Under the pieces are notes generated by a model. That model did no database searches. It had not been told where the DNA came from and saw nothing but the letters and a program-made list of their open reading frames with translations. The position numbers were made by a program, and so were the translations under genes. From Verrucomicrobiaceae bacterium (GTDB lineage Bacteria > Verrucomicrobiota > Verrucomicrobiia > Verrucomicrobiales > Verrucomicrobiaceae): DNA of 64,000 bases. Each line of letters starts with the position of its first letter. Position 1 is the stretch's first letter. Shown here one piece after another: positions 18,222 through 26,862 of this stretch. The DNA lies in assembly GCA_019694165.1 (NCBI GenBank), contig JAIBCL010000014.1, positions 116,811-180,810 of the forward strand. The letters are read 5' to 3'.

Positions 18222-18363
18222 GAGAAAGAGAAGAGAGCGTGAGGCACTGCCTGAGCGCCGCGAGTGATTTGGGTTCCTACCTCCAGGCCGCTCGCACGCT
18301 CGTGGTCCTGCGGATGTGGTGGCGTGCGCCGCAGCCAAACAAATGCGGTAACGGCGCGCGGGG

Positions 18364-19164
18364 TCACGGTGAACCGGCCTCGTCGTCCGGCCATTTCCAT
18401 CCGGCCATTTCTGGAGGCAGCGGTGCTGTGACACGCAGCACTTTGCCCGTCGCCGGATGAGGAATCTCGATGGCGCAGGAGTGGAGGCACAGCCGCTTGA
18501 CTCCGGACGTTTTCTTTAGCCGGCGGTTCATTTCGAAGTCCCCGTAAACATCGTCACCGATGACGGGGCAGCTTCGGGATGCGGCCTGCACGCGGATCTG
18601 ATGCGTGCGGCCGGTTACAAGGTCGATCTCGAGCAGCGCGAGGCGCTGCTGGCGGTCCCGCTTGAGCACGCGAAAATGCAGTTCCGCATTCGGTCGTCCG
18701 AGACGGTTTGTTTCGGTGCGGACACGTCCGCGTTCGTGCTTCACGACGAGGCTGTCCCGCCAGGTTCCCTGAGCTGGCGGACTGCCGGCGACGAGGGCTG
18801 CGTATTCCTTTCGCACGCGGCCATCTTCGAATGCCTCTCGGCAGTGGCGCGCCGTCCCGGCGTCGAGCGCTCCGACGAGCACGCCCGAGGTGTCCTGATC
18901 GAGCCGGTGCACGAGCCACACGGCGCCGGCCGGCGTCTGGAAGCACTTCCTCCCGGCGTCGTAGCTTCCCTCGAACGCCGCCCGCTGCGGTTTGCCCGCG
19001 GCGTTCGGATGGGAGAGCACTCCCGCCGGTTTGTTCACGATGATCAGCCACCGGTCCTGATGCAGGACCGGGCATGTAGTGAGCGATGGTGCGGAAGAAT
19101 TCAAGCTGCTGGACTCAGGACGCGCGGTCCGTTCCGCAGACGGGCGGACAGGCCGGCGTGTCAC
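18364..19164 (-). CDS. RluA-family pseudouridine synthase
   Basis: 266 aa with the catalytic motif HRLDQDTSGVLV (the Asp attacks the target uridine) and RluA-family blocks LIIVNKPAGVLSHP, RKEYAALVAG, EIDLVTGRTHQIRVQ and PVIGDDVYGD. There is no N-terminal S4 domain, so it is like the short RluA/TruC type acting on tRNA or rRNA; the exact site cannot be told. The only start that reaches the family core is GTG at 19164; the first 30 residues (Arg/Ser-rich) look unlike the family, so the true start may lie further in. Convergent with the giant fusion gene. Confidence 0.88.
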   Translation of the reverse strand: MTRRPVRPSAERTARPESSSLNSSAPSLTTCPVLHQDRWLIIVNKPAGVLSHPNAAGKPQRAAFEGSYDAGRKCFQTPAGAVWLVHRLDQDTSGVLVGALDAGTARHCREAFEDGRVRKEYAALVAGSPPAQGTWRDSLVVKHERGRVRTETNRLGRPNAELHFRVLKRDRQQRLALLEIDLVTGRTHQIRVQAASRSCPVIGDDVYGDFEMNRRLKKTSGVKRLCLHSCAIEIPHPATGKVLRVTAPLPPEMAGWKWPDDEAGSP

Positions 19165-19278
19165 TGGAGTGACGATTTCACGGGAAGCGGCCGATGCAAT
19201 GACTCATCACAGTCCTCCCCGGCTGACATGTCGCTTTGAAACTTGCGTTCCCCTGCCGCCCACGCGAAGTCACGCGCC

Positions 19279-20706
19279 ATGCTGAACTACATCTGGTCAT
19301 GGCTCTTCATCATCGGGCTGCTCGTCGCAGGATTCGTCGGCAGAATCTCGGGCGACGGCAATGTGACGGCGGCGGCATTTGCTGATGCGAAGAAGGCGGT
19401 GATGGACATCGCGCTGCCGCTGGCGGGCATGATGATGTTCTGGATGGGGGCGCTGCGGCTGCTCGAAAAAGCCGGCGTTCTGGAGATCGTGGTGAAGCTC
19501 ATGTCGCCCGTGCTGAGAAGACTTTTCCCCGACGTGCCCGATGGTCATCCCGCGCTCGGCGCCATCGTCATGAACTGGTGCGCGAACATGCTCGGTCTCG
19601 GCAATGCGGCCACGCCCCTGGGCCTCAAGGCGATGGGCCATCTCCAGGAGATCAATCCCCACAAGGCGAGCGCGAGCAATGCCATGGCCACCTTCCTCGC
19701 GCTGAATACGGGCGCCTTCACGCTCGTACCGATGACGGCCATCATCTACCTCAACACCGCCGGCCTCAAGGAGGCGCCGCGCGTCATCATGCCGACCATC
19801 CTCGCCACCCTGTGCGCGACCATCGCGGCCGTCGTGGCGTCGAAGGCGTTTCAAGGATTGAGAGTTTTTGCCGCCAGGACGGACGAGCCGGAACGGCCTG
19901 GAGAGTCCGACGCGTCGGCCGCGACAGCCCGACCGCACGCCATGTCCACGTCAGCCAAGGCGCTGCTCATCTTTCTCGCGGCGGCGTTCGCCGGCATCGC
20001 CGCCCTCGAGTTCGGACCACAGCGCTGGCGCGAGGGCGCGCGTGATGCCGCGGGCATCGGTGCCGTGCTGAAGCAGGCCGAGACACGGGCGAAAGAATCG
20101 CGGGCGAAATTCGAGGAATTGGAACAGGCGGCGAAGCAAAAGGCAGCGGCCGTTTCGAAGGACGACTTGCCGGCGTGGCGACGTGCCATGGATGGCGGCT
20201 CGAGTCTCGCGATTCCGGCGATCCTGCTCGTGGCGGTGGGCGTGGCTCTCGCCCGTGGTGTAAAAGTTTACGAGGAATTTGTCGAAGGCGCGAAGGAGGG
20301 TTTCGGTGTCGCCACGCGCATAATGCCGTTCCTCGTGGCGATGCTTTCGATGCTGGCCGTGCTGCGCGCTTCAGGCGTGTTCGCGCTGCTGGAGCATGTC
20401 ACGTCGCCTCTTCTCAGCCTGGTGGGATTTCCCGTCGAACTGCTGTCCCTGGCGCTGATGCGTCCGCTCAGCGGGTCCGGTGCGAGCGGAATCCTCATGG
20501 AGATACTCACGCGGCCGGAATTGAGCAGTCAGGTGAAGTTTACGGCAGCCATCATGTATGGCTCGACGGAGACCACCTTCTATGTGGCGGCGGTTTACTT
20601 CGGTGCAGTGGGCATCCGCAAGCTGCGCCACGCCCTGCTCGCCGGACTCACCGCGGACTTTGTCGGCATGACGGCGGCGGTGGTGTTTGGGAAGTTGTTA
20701 TTCTAA
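19279..20706 (+). CDS. Fused spore maturation protein A/B-like membrane protein (nucleoside-recognition domains)
   Basis: 475 aa from ATG 19279. The first half matches SpmA (LNYIWSWLFIIGLLVAG, IALPLAGMMMFWMGALRLLEKAG, MNWCANMLGLGNAATPLGLKAM, NAMATFLALNTGAFTLVP). The second half matches SpmB (IPAILLVAVGVALARGVKVYEEFVEGAKEGF, LMRPLSGSGASGILMEIL, MYGSTETTFYVAAVYFG). The halves are joined by a hydrophobic segment and a charged coiled-coil stretch (about residues 260-300). In Bacillus the two are separate genes needed for spore core dehydration; in non-sporulating bacteria they are presumed transporters of unknown substrate. A small motif of the family (GATE/nucleoside-recognition) is preserved in both halves. 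Confidence 0.9.
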   Translation: MLNYIWSWLFIIGLLVAGFVGRISGDGNVTAAAFADAKKAVMDIALPLAGMMMFWMGALRLLEKAGVLEIVVKLMSPVLRRLFPDVPDGHPALGAIVMNWCANMLGLGNAATPLGLKAMGHLQEINPHKASASNAMATFLALNTGAFTLVPMTAIIYLNTAGLKEAPRVIMPTILATLCATIAAVVASKAFQGLRVFAARTDEPERPGESDASAATARPHAMSTSAKALLIFLAAAFAGIAALEFGPQRWREGARDAAGIGAVLKQAETRAKESRAKFEELEQAAKQKAAAVSKDDLPAWRRAMDGGSSLAIPAILLVAVGVALARGVKVYEEFVEGAKEGFGVATRIMPFLVAMLSMLAVLRASGVFALLEHVTSPLLSLVGFPVELLSLALMRPLSGSGASGILMEILTRPELSSQVKFTAAIMYGSTETTFYVAAVYFGAVGIRKLRHALLAGLTADFVGMTAAVVFGKLLF

Positions 20707-20767
20707 AAGACCTGCGCGCCTCCCGAGGCCCCCCCTGTCCGCTTGCCGCCGGCTTCAATTGTCTTCC

Positions 20768-22462
20768 ATGCTTCAAATCAGCCAGCTCAAACTGCCCGTC
20801 GATCACACGGACGCCGATTTGCGTGAAGCCGCGGCGCTCGTGCTTGGCTTGAAGCCTGCTGCGCTGCGATCCCTGGCGGTCAAGCAACGGGCCATCGACG
20901 CCCGGCGCGGCCATGTGATGTTCAGCCTTGCCGTGCTCGTTGAAGTGGAAAACGAAGCCGCGGTGCTGGCCGGGCGCGTAAAGCCGGGCCGCGTGGAAGT
21001 CGCGCCGGATGAGACGTATCGCGAACTCGACGCGTGCCCCGAACATGGTGGAGCGCGCCGGAGTTCCGCGGACCTCTCCGGCGTCCCCGTGCGCTCTCCG
21101 GCGTCCGCATCTGAAGCCTGCGCGGCTTCCGCCGCAGGCGCGCGCCCCGTGATCGTGGGCACGGGACCTTGCGGGCTGTTTTGCGGGCTGTTGCTCGCAC
21201 GAGCGGGCTTGCGGCCGATTTTGCTGGAGCGCGGCAAAGCGGCAGGCGACCGCGCCCGGGATGTGACCGGCTTCTGGAATCGCGGCCAGGCATTCAATCC
21301 CGAGTCGAATGTGCAATTTGGCGAAGGAGGGGCCGGCACCTTTTCCGACGGCAAGCTCTACACGCAGATCCGGGACCGCGAACACCGCATCCCATGGCTG
21401 CTGCGGGAGCTGGTGAGAGCGGGCGCGCCGGAGGACATCCTGATCAAGGCACGGCCGCACATCGGCACGGACCGGCTCATCAAGGTCGTGCGCACCATCC
21501 GGGAGGAGATCATCTCACTGGGCGGCGAGGTGCGCTTCGAATCGCGCGTGACCGACGTGATCATCGACGCCGGAGTGATGCGCGCCGTGGTGCTCGCGGA
21601 CGGCGGCAAGATTGAGTCCGGGTGCTTCGTCTTCGCCATCGGCCACAGCGCCCGGGACACGTTCGAGGTGTTGCACGCGCGTGGCGTTCCGATTGAAGCG
21701 AAGCCGTTTTCCATCGGGGTCCGCATCGAGCATCCGCAGCGGCTCATCGACCGCATGCTCTACGGCCAGTGGGCGGGTGATGCACGGCTGGGCTCTGCAC
21801 CGTACAAGTTCGTGGCCCACTGCGGCACGGGGCGCTCCGCCTACAGTTTCTGCATGTGCCCGGGCGGCCTCGTCGTGGCCTCCTCGTCGGAGGAAGGCGG
21901 CGTGGTGACCAATGGCATGAGCAGCTACGCGCGCGCCGAGGCGAATGCGAACAGCGGCTTCATGGTGGAGATTCGCACGGAGGACTTCGGCTCGTCACAT
22001 CCGCTCGCGGGCATCGAATTGCAGCGCAAATTCGAGCGCGCGGCCTTCCAGCTCGGCGGCGGCGGCTACAGGGCACCCGCGCAATTGCTCGGCGACTTCC
22101 TGGCTGGTCGCACGACGCGCGAGGCTGGCAAAGTCCAGCCATCCTACAGGCCCGGCGTCGAGTGGGTCGATCTGCGTGAGTGCCTGCCTCCAGACGTGAC
22201 CGCCACGCTGAAGCAGGCGGTGGCGAAAATCGACCGCACGCTGCCGGGTTTCGCTCTTCCTGACGCGGTGCTCACGGGAGTGGAGACGCGCAGTTCTTCA
22301 CCCATCCGCATTCCGCGTGATCCCGCGACGCTGGAGTGCGCCAGTATCCGACAGTTTTATCCCTCCGGAGAGGGAGCTGGCTACGCTGGCGGCATCATCT
22401 CCGCCGCGGCCGATGGCATGCGCGTGGCGGAGGCGGTGATCCGAAACGCGAGCCGAGGCTGA
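20768..22462 (+). CDS. FAD-dependent oxidoreductase (NAD(P)/FAD-binding family, about 560 aa)
   Basis: 564 aa. Residues 1-90 form a small alpha/beta domain (LPVDHTDADLREAAALVLGL). The dinucleotide-binding motif VIVGTGPCGLFCGLLLA begins near residue 128 and is followed by LLERGKAAGDRARDV, NVQFGEGGAGTFSDGKL, a KVVRTIREEIISLGGEVRFESRV segment and a C-terminal FAD contact GEGAGYAGGIISAAADGM. This layout matches a widespread bacterial family annotated as FAD-dependent protein, including conserved Cys in AYSFCMCPGG. The physiological substrate is unknown. Start at MLQISQLKLP. Sits 61 bp after the SpmA/B gene. Confidence 0.88.
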   Translation: MLQISQLKLPVDHTDADLREAAALVLGLKPAALRSLAVKQRAIDARRGHVMFSLAVLVEVENEAAVLAGRVKPGRVEVAPDETYRELDACPEHGGARRSSADLSGVPVRSPASASEACAASAAGARPVIVGTGPCGLFCGLLLARAGLRPILLERGKAAGDRARDVTGFWNRGQAFNPESNVQFGEGGAGTFSDGKLYTQIRDREHRIPWLLRELVRAGAPEDILIKARPHIGTDRLIKVVRTIREEIISLGGEVRFESRVTDVIIDAGVMRAVVLADGGKIESGCFVFAIGHSARDTFEVLHARGVPIEAKPFSIGVRIEHPQRLIDRMLYGQWAGDARLGSAPYKFVAHCGTGRSAYSFCMCPGGLVVASSSEEGGVVTNGMSSYARAEANANSGFMVEIRTEDFGSSHPLAGIELQRKFERAAFQLGGGGYRAPAQLLGDFLAGRTTREAGKVQPSYRPGVEWVDLRECLPPDVTATLKQAVAKIDRTLPGFALPDAVLTGVETRSSSPIRIPRDPATLECASIRQFYPSGEGAGYAGGIISAAADGMRVAEAVIRNASRG

Positions 22463-22585
22463 TGCTCGTTGGAGCGTTTCGGCCAGATATCCACGGACTG
22501 AAGAGAACGTGAGATGGTCTCACTTTCGGTCCAGCACCTCGTGCTCGCGGAGGAGGAGGCCGGATCCCGTTTTTGCAGAAGCGGC

Positions 22586-22858
22586 CTACTTCGAGGGTGC
22601 CGGGGCAGCGGCGGCTGCCGGCTGCTCGTCCGCCTCAGCGCCTGGATGCGGGCCGATGTGGAATCTCATGCCGCTGATCTTTTCGTCAGCGATGCAGACT
22701 GGCCGGTAGAGGTAATAGACCCAACCCGGTGACACGGGAAAATGCATGTAGCTCTGTCCGTCCTTGTCCCATTTGTGCGTCCACCTCGATCGCAGGACGA
22801 TGTAGCTCGTGACATAAACGATCACGAGCACGAGAAGTATCTTGCTGAGAGCTTTCAT
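22586..22858 (-). CDS. Small membrane-anchored hypothetical protein
   Basis: 90 aa from MKALSKILLV: one N-terminal transmembrane helix (ILLVLVIVYVTSYIVL), then a hydrophilic domain containing YMHFPVSPGWVYYLYRPVCIADE and an Ala/Pro-rich tail (AAAAAPAPSK). I do not recognise the family. It lies 53 bp after the citrate synthase stop on the same strand, so it may be the last gene of the TCA operon. The frame is open farther upstream, but that part overlaps citrate synthase. Confidence 0.7.
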   Translation of the reverse strand: MKALSKILLVLVIVYVTSYIVLRSRWTHKWDKDGQSYMHFPVSPGWVYYLYRPVCIADEKISGMRFHIGPHPGAEADEQPAAAAAPAPSK

Positions 22859-22911
22859 GGTTGGAGAAGAGGGGCGGGAGGCTGTCCAAGCCTCGGATTC
22901 TGGACAAAAGA

Positions 22912-24036
22912 CTACCGCTGCTCGATCGGCACCCATTTCTGACCGTAGGGCTTGCCGGTGTACTCGCTGAGCGGACGGAAGAGGCGGTTGTCGGCCCACT
23001 GCTCGAGCACATGGGCGGTCCAGCCGGCCATGCGGGCGATCGCGAAGATCGGGGTGAAGAGATCAGTCGGGATGCCGAGACTGTAATAGACCGTGGCGGA
23101 GTAGAAATCGACGTTCGCGTTCAGGTTCTTCTGCTCGCGCATGATGGTGGCGATGCGCTCGCTCATCTGGATCCACTTCGGCTCGCCGAGCTGGTTGCTG
23201 AGCTTGATGGCCATGTCCTTGAGGTGCGGCGCGCGCGGGTCGAGCACCTTGTACACGCGGTGGCCGATGCCCATGATTTTCTTCTTTTGCGCGAGCGCGT
23301 CAGCCACCCAGGCATCGACTTTGTCCACGCTGCCGATTTCTTCGAGCATGTGGATCACGCCTTCGTTCGCGCCACCGTGCAGCGGCCCCTTGAGCGCGCC
23401 GATGGCGGCGCTGATCGCGGAATACATGTCGCTCAAGGTCGAGGCGACGACGCGGGCGGTGAAGGTGCTGGCATTGAAGCCGTGCTCGGCGTGGAGCACG
23501 TAGGCGACGTCGAGCGTCTGCTCGGCTTCCTTGCTCGGCACTTCTCCATTCATCAAATAAAGGAAGTGGGCGGCTTCACTGAGGTCCTTGCGCACTGGCG
23601 GCAGCTCCAGGCCCTGACGCGCGCGATGGAAATACGCGGCGATGATGCCGATCTGCGAGATGAGCTTGATGCCGTTTGCCATGTCCTTGCCCATGTCGAG
23701 GTCATGGCGATCGGTGTCGTAGCAGCCGAGCATGGAGACGGCGCTGCGCATCACGTCGATGGGCCGCGCGGTCTTCGGCGCGGACTTGAGGTAATCGATC
23801 ACGCCCTGCGGCAGCTCGCGCTCGGCACGCAGCGCGGTGGTGAGCTTTTCGAGTCCAGCCTTGGTCGGCAGGTGGTTGTGGTACAAAAGATGGACGCACT
23901 CCTCGAAGCTGATCTTGCCGGCCAGTTCGTTGATGTCGTAGCCGCAATACAGCAGCACGCCTTCCTGTCCGCGCACGTCTCCGATGCGAGTTTCCGCTGC
24001 GACGATTCCTTCCAATCCTTTTGCGACGACGGCCAT
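22912..24036 (-). CDS. Citrate synthase (short, Gram-positive/archaeal type II-like)
   Basis: 374 aa, the length of the compact dimeric class rather than the longer NADH-regulated GltA. Landmarks are LEGIVAAETRIGDVRG at the N-terminus, HAEHGFNASTFTARVVAST, GPLHGGANEGVI, MGIGHRVYKVLDPR and FTPIFAIARMAGWTAHVLEQ, which hold the catalytic His-His-Asp triad and CoA/oxaloacetate contacts. It condenses acetyl-CoA with oxaloacetate. A 2-methylcitrate synthase activity cannot be excluded from sequence, but the position after sucC and sucD supports the TCA role. Gap to the sucD stop is 28 bp. Confidence 0.94.
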   Translation of the reverse strand: MAVVAKGLEGIVAAETRIGDVRGQEGVLLYCGYDINELAGKISFEECVHLLYHNHLPTKAGLEKLTTALRAERELPQGVIDYLKSAPKTARPIDVMRSAVSMLGCYDTDRHDLDMGKDMANGIKLISQIGIIAAYFHRARQGLELPPVRKDLSEAAHFLYLMNGEVPSKEAEQTLDVAYVLHAEHGFNASTFTARVVASTLSDMYSAISAAIGALKGPLHGGANEGVIHMLEEIGSVDKVDAWVADALAQKKKIMGIGHRVYKVLDPRAPHLKDMAIKLSNQLGEPKWIQMSERIATIMREQKNLNANVDFYSATVYYSLGIPTDLFTPIFAIARMAGWTAHVLEQWADNRLFRPLSEYTGKPYGQKWVPIEQR

Positions 24037-24064
24037 GTTCTTCGGTGTGTGTGGTGGGTGAGAA

Positions 24065-24970
24065 TTACTTCTTCCAGATGGTAAGCAGAGTTTCCGCCAT
24101 GTCAGCAGGAGATTCTGCTACGGCGATGCCGCACTCGGCAATGATGCGTTTCTTCGCCGCTGCGGTGTCTTCAGCACCGCCAATAATGGCTCCGGCGTGG
24201 CCCATGCGGCGGCCGGGAGGCGCGGTGGCACCGGCGATGAAGGCGGCGATGGGCTTCTTGCAATTATCCTTCGCCCAGCGAGCGGCTTCGACCTCGGCGT
24301 TGCCGCCGATTTCGCCGATCATGATGATGGCTTCGGTCTCGGGGTCTTCGTTGAACATCTTGAGCACGTCGAGATGATTCGTGCCATTCACGGGATCGCC
24401 ACCGATGCCGACACAGGTGCTCTGTCCGTAGCCGCGAGTCGTCAGCTGCCAGACAGCCTCATACGTGAGCGTGCCGGAGCGCGAGACGACGCCGACCTTG
24501 CCGCGCTTGTGGATGTAGCCCGGCGCGATGCCGATGCGGCAGCCGCCGTGTGATTTGTCACCAGTGCCAGGCGTAACGACGCCCGGACAGTTCGGGCCGA
24601 TGAGGCGCGTCTTGCTGTGGCACATCGCGGCTTTCACTTTGATCATGTCGTTGACCGGAATGCCCTCGGTGATCGCAACCGCGAGCGCGAGGCCCGCATC
24701 GTGGCACTCGAGGATGGCGTCGGCGGCGAACGGCGGCGGCACAAAGATGGCGCTGACGGTGGCACCGGTTTCCTTCGCTGCCTCGGCGACAGTGTCAAAG
24801 ATCGGCACCTTCTTGCCATTGTGCTCGAAGACTTGTCCGCCTTTTCCAGGCGTGACACCCGCAACGAGCTGGGTGCCGTAGTCGATGGAAGCCTTGGCAT
24901 GACGGGAACCGAAGTCGCCGGTGATGCCCTGGACGAGGATGCGAGTGCTGGTGTCAACGAGGATGGCCAT
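24065..24970 (-). CDS. sucD: Succinate-CoA ligase, alpha subunit
   Basis: 301 aa. It has the CoA-binding Rossmann domain ([15 protein letters not shown]), [35 protein letters not shown] and the phosphohistidine loop GHAGAIIGG near residue 250. With SucC it makes succinate plus ATP/GTP from succinyl-CoA. Length and motifs are complete. The gene is separated from sucC by an inserted VOC-family gene, which is unusual because sucC and sucD are normally adjacent and overlapping. The 40-bp leader to the VOC gene is nearly all heptamer repeats (24983-25017). Confidence 0.97.
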   Translation of the reverse strand: MAILVDTSTRILVQGITGDFGSRHAKASIDYGTQLVAGVTPGKGGQVFEHNGKKVPIFDTVAEAAKETGATVSAIFVPPPFAADAILECHDAGLALAVAITEGIPVNDMIKVKAAMCHSKTRLIGPNCPGVVTPGTGDKSHGGCRIGIAPGYIHKRGKVGVVSRSGTLTYEAVWQLTTRGYGQSTCVGIGGDPVNGTNHLDVLKMFNEDPETEAIIMIGEIGGNAEVEAARWAKDNCKKPIAAFIAGATAPPGRRMGHAGAIIGGAEDTAAAKKRIIAECGIAVAESPADMAETLLTIWKK

Positions 24971-24982
24971 GATGGGAAGAGT

Positions 24983-25017
24983 TCAGTGATCAGTATTCAG
25001 AAGTCAGTATTCAGTGA
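24983..25017. repeat. Heptamer array, five units, between VOC gene and sucD
   Basis: Five consecutive 7-bp units read TCAGTGA, TCAGTAT, TCAGAAG, TCAGTAT, TCAGTGA. The array fills the gap between the VOC gene and sucD. Its last unit provides the TGA stop of the VOC gene on the minus strand (25011-25013). Same TCAG-type heptamer as the array at 47467. Confidence 0.85.
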
Positions 25018-25385
25018 TGTCCGGGCTTGCGCTTATGAATGACGATGGCGTTGCCTTCGGGGTCGAGGGCGATGGCCATGTGGCAGACGGGAGTCTCGAA
25101 GGGCTCCATTTTGAAAGAGGTGCCGGCGACTTTGAGCTTCGCGATCGCAGCGTCGAAGTCATCGACTTCGAGTCCGACCGTGCAGCCGTCATTGGTTGGC
25201 TTCCAGCCTTCGTAGCGACCGAGACCGAGCGTGCCGGGGCCGATGTCGTATTCCACCCAGTGACCGCTCTCGCCCATGTCGTGATCCATCGTCGCCTTCA
25301 AGCCAAGCACGCCTTCGTAAAAGGCACGCGCCCGGGCCATGTCGGTGACCGGATAGGTGGAGAAGGCGATCTCGGTGATTTTCAT
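25011..25385 (-). CDS. VOC-superfamily (glyoxalase/dioxygenase-fold) protein inside the suc operon
   Basis: 124 aa from MKITEIAFST, two beta-alpha-beta-beta-beta modules: the first with MARARAFYEGVLGL and HWVEYDIGPGTLGLG, the second with VGLEVDDFDAAIAKL, FKMEPFETPVCHMAIALDPEGN and IVIHKRK. The metal ligand at the first strand (His in glyoxalase I and methylmalonyl-CoA epimerase) is replaced (EIAFSTYPV), so catalysis by those mechanisms is uncertain. Methylmalonyl-CoA epimerase would fit a succinyl-CoA context, but the residues do not support naming it. It lies 17 bp after sucC and 40 bp before sucD, hence co-transcribed. Upstream open codons to 25598 overlap sucC and are shadow. Confidence 0.85.
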   Translation of the reverse strand: MKITEIAFSTYPVTDMARARAFYEGVLGLKATMDHDMGESGHWVEYDIGPGTLGLGRYEGWKPTNDGCTVGLEVDDFDAAIAKLKVAGTSFKMEPFETPVCHMAIALDPEGNAIVIHKRKPGHH

Positions 25386-25402
25386 CGAGGTGGAAAATGC
25401 GA

Positions 25403-26590
25403 TCAGGCTTTGCCAACTGCGGCGACGATCTTCTTCGCGGCATCGGTCAAACCGTCGGCGCTCGTGATGGCGAGGCCGCTGGTGGCGAGGATCTTTTTGC
25501 CGGCCTCGACGTTGTTGCCTTCGAGACGGACGACGAGCGGCAGGCTGAGGCCGGTTTCCTTCGATGCGGCGACGATGCCCTCGGCAATGATCGCGCAATC
25601 CATGATGCCGCCGAAGATGTTCACGAGAATGCCCTTCACCTTCGCATCGCCGAGGATGATCTTGAACGCCGCCGCCACCTGCTCCTTCGAGGCACCACCG
25701 CCCACGTCGAGGAAGTTCGCCGGCTCGCCGCCGTGCAGTTTGATGATGTCCATGGTCGCCATCGCGAGGCCCGCGCCGTTCACCAGACAGGCGATGTTGC
25801 CGTCGAGGCCGATGTAGTTCAGGCCGTATTCGCTAGCGGCGACTTCACGCGGATCTTCCTCCGTGATGTCGCGCATCGCCGCCACATCCTTCTGACGATA
25901 GAGCGAGTTGTCGTCGAAATTGAACTTCGCATCCAGCGCCACGACTTGGCCGTCCTTCGTGACGGCGAGTGGATTCACTTCCACGAGGGAGCAATCGCTC
26001 TTCAAATAAAGATTCCACAGCGCCGTGAACAGCTTCACTGCCTGATTCAGCAGCGGACCGCGAAGATTCAGCGCGGCGGCGATCTTGCGGCACTGATAAG
26101 CCTGCAGGCCGAGCGTCGGATGGATGAACTCCTTCACTATCTTCTCCGGCGTCTTCTCGGCCACTTCTTCGATGTTCATCCCGCCTTCAGTCGAGGCGAT
26201 GATGGCGTGCCGGCTGGTCGCGCGATCAAAGAGAATGGCGAAGTAGTTTTCCTTCGCGATATCGACCGACTTCGCGATCAGCACCTTGCTCACCAGCTTG
26301 CCGTCCGCGCCGGTTTGGTGTGTCACCAACGTCTGGCCCAGCATTTTGCCGGCGATCTCCTGTGCCTGTTCGGCGGAGTCGATCACATGCACGCCGCCTT
26401 TGAAGCCGTTCTTGAAAGTGCCCTTGCCGCGGCCGCCGGCATGGATCTGCGCCTTCACCACGAGGCCCGGGCCGCCGATTTCGCGTGCTGCCGCACCCGC
26501 CTCCGCCGCCGTGGCAGCCACAATTCCCTTGGGCGTGGCGACGCCGAATTTATCAAACAACTGCTTGGCCTGGTATTCGTGAATGTTCAT
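25403..26590 (-). CDS. sucC: Succinate-CoA ligase, beta subunit
   Basis: 395 aa. N-terminal ATP-grasp fold starts with [17 protein letters not shown] and contains [14 protein letters not shown] and EVNPLAV; the C-terminal CoA-ligase domain contains [30 protein letters not shown] and [12 protein letters not shown]. These are the nucleotide-, Mg- and subunit-contact segments of SucC. It is first in the minus-strand operon sucC - VOC - sucD - citrate synthase - small membrane protein. Length is normal for the family. Confidence 0.97.
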   Translation of the reverse strand: MNIHEYQAKQLFDKFGVATPKGIVAATAAEAGAAAREIGGPGLVVKAQIHAGGRGKGTFKNGFKGGVHVIDSAEQAQEIAGKMLGQTLVTHQTGADGKLVSKVLIAKSVDIAKENYFAILFDRATSRHAIIASTEGGMNIEEVAEKTPEKIVKEFIHPTLGLQAYQCRKIAAALNLRGPLLNQAVKLFTALWNLYLKSDCSLVEVNPLAVTKDGQVVALDAKFNFDDNSLYRQKDVAAMRDITEEDPREVAASEYGLNYIGLDGNIACLVNGAGLAMATMDIIKLHGGEPANFLDVGGGASKEQVAAAFKIILGDAKVKGILVNIFGGIMDCAIIAEGIVAASKETGLSLPLVVRLEGNNVEAGKKILATSGLAITSADGLTDAAKKIVAAVGKA

Positions 26591-26698
26591 GGGGGCGGAA
26601 AGAGAGCGCGCATCATAGGAAAGCGCACCGGAGCGTCAAGGACGGTGCCGGAAATCTGCCGCCGCCGGCAGGGCTTACGCATGAATTGCTTCTGAGTG

Positions 26699-26757
26699 AA
26701 TTCCCACGGATTCAGGGCGACCACGGATTGGACTTCTTCTGAATCCATCTGTGGAAT
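26699..26757. repeat. Imperfect inverted repeat upstream of sucC
   Basis: AATTCCCACGGATTCAG (26699-26715) is roughly inverted as CTGAATCCATCTGTGGAAT (26739-26757), with a related CCACGGATTGG copy between. The region 26591-26862 otherwise shows no gene and must hold the suc operon promoter. This could be a regulatory palindrome or another intergenic repeat. Confidence 0.4.
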
Positions 26758-26862
26758 CCTGAATCTTGCGGGGCAAATCATAGATTTGAGGCTTGTGCCT
26801 TCGGTTCATGCTTAAGCCCTGCGCCGCCGGTGCCTGCCGGGCCGAGAATGCAGGACTGGAGA

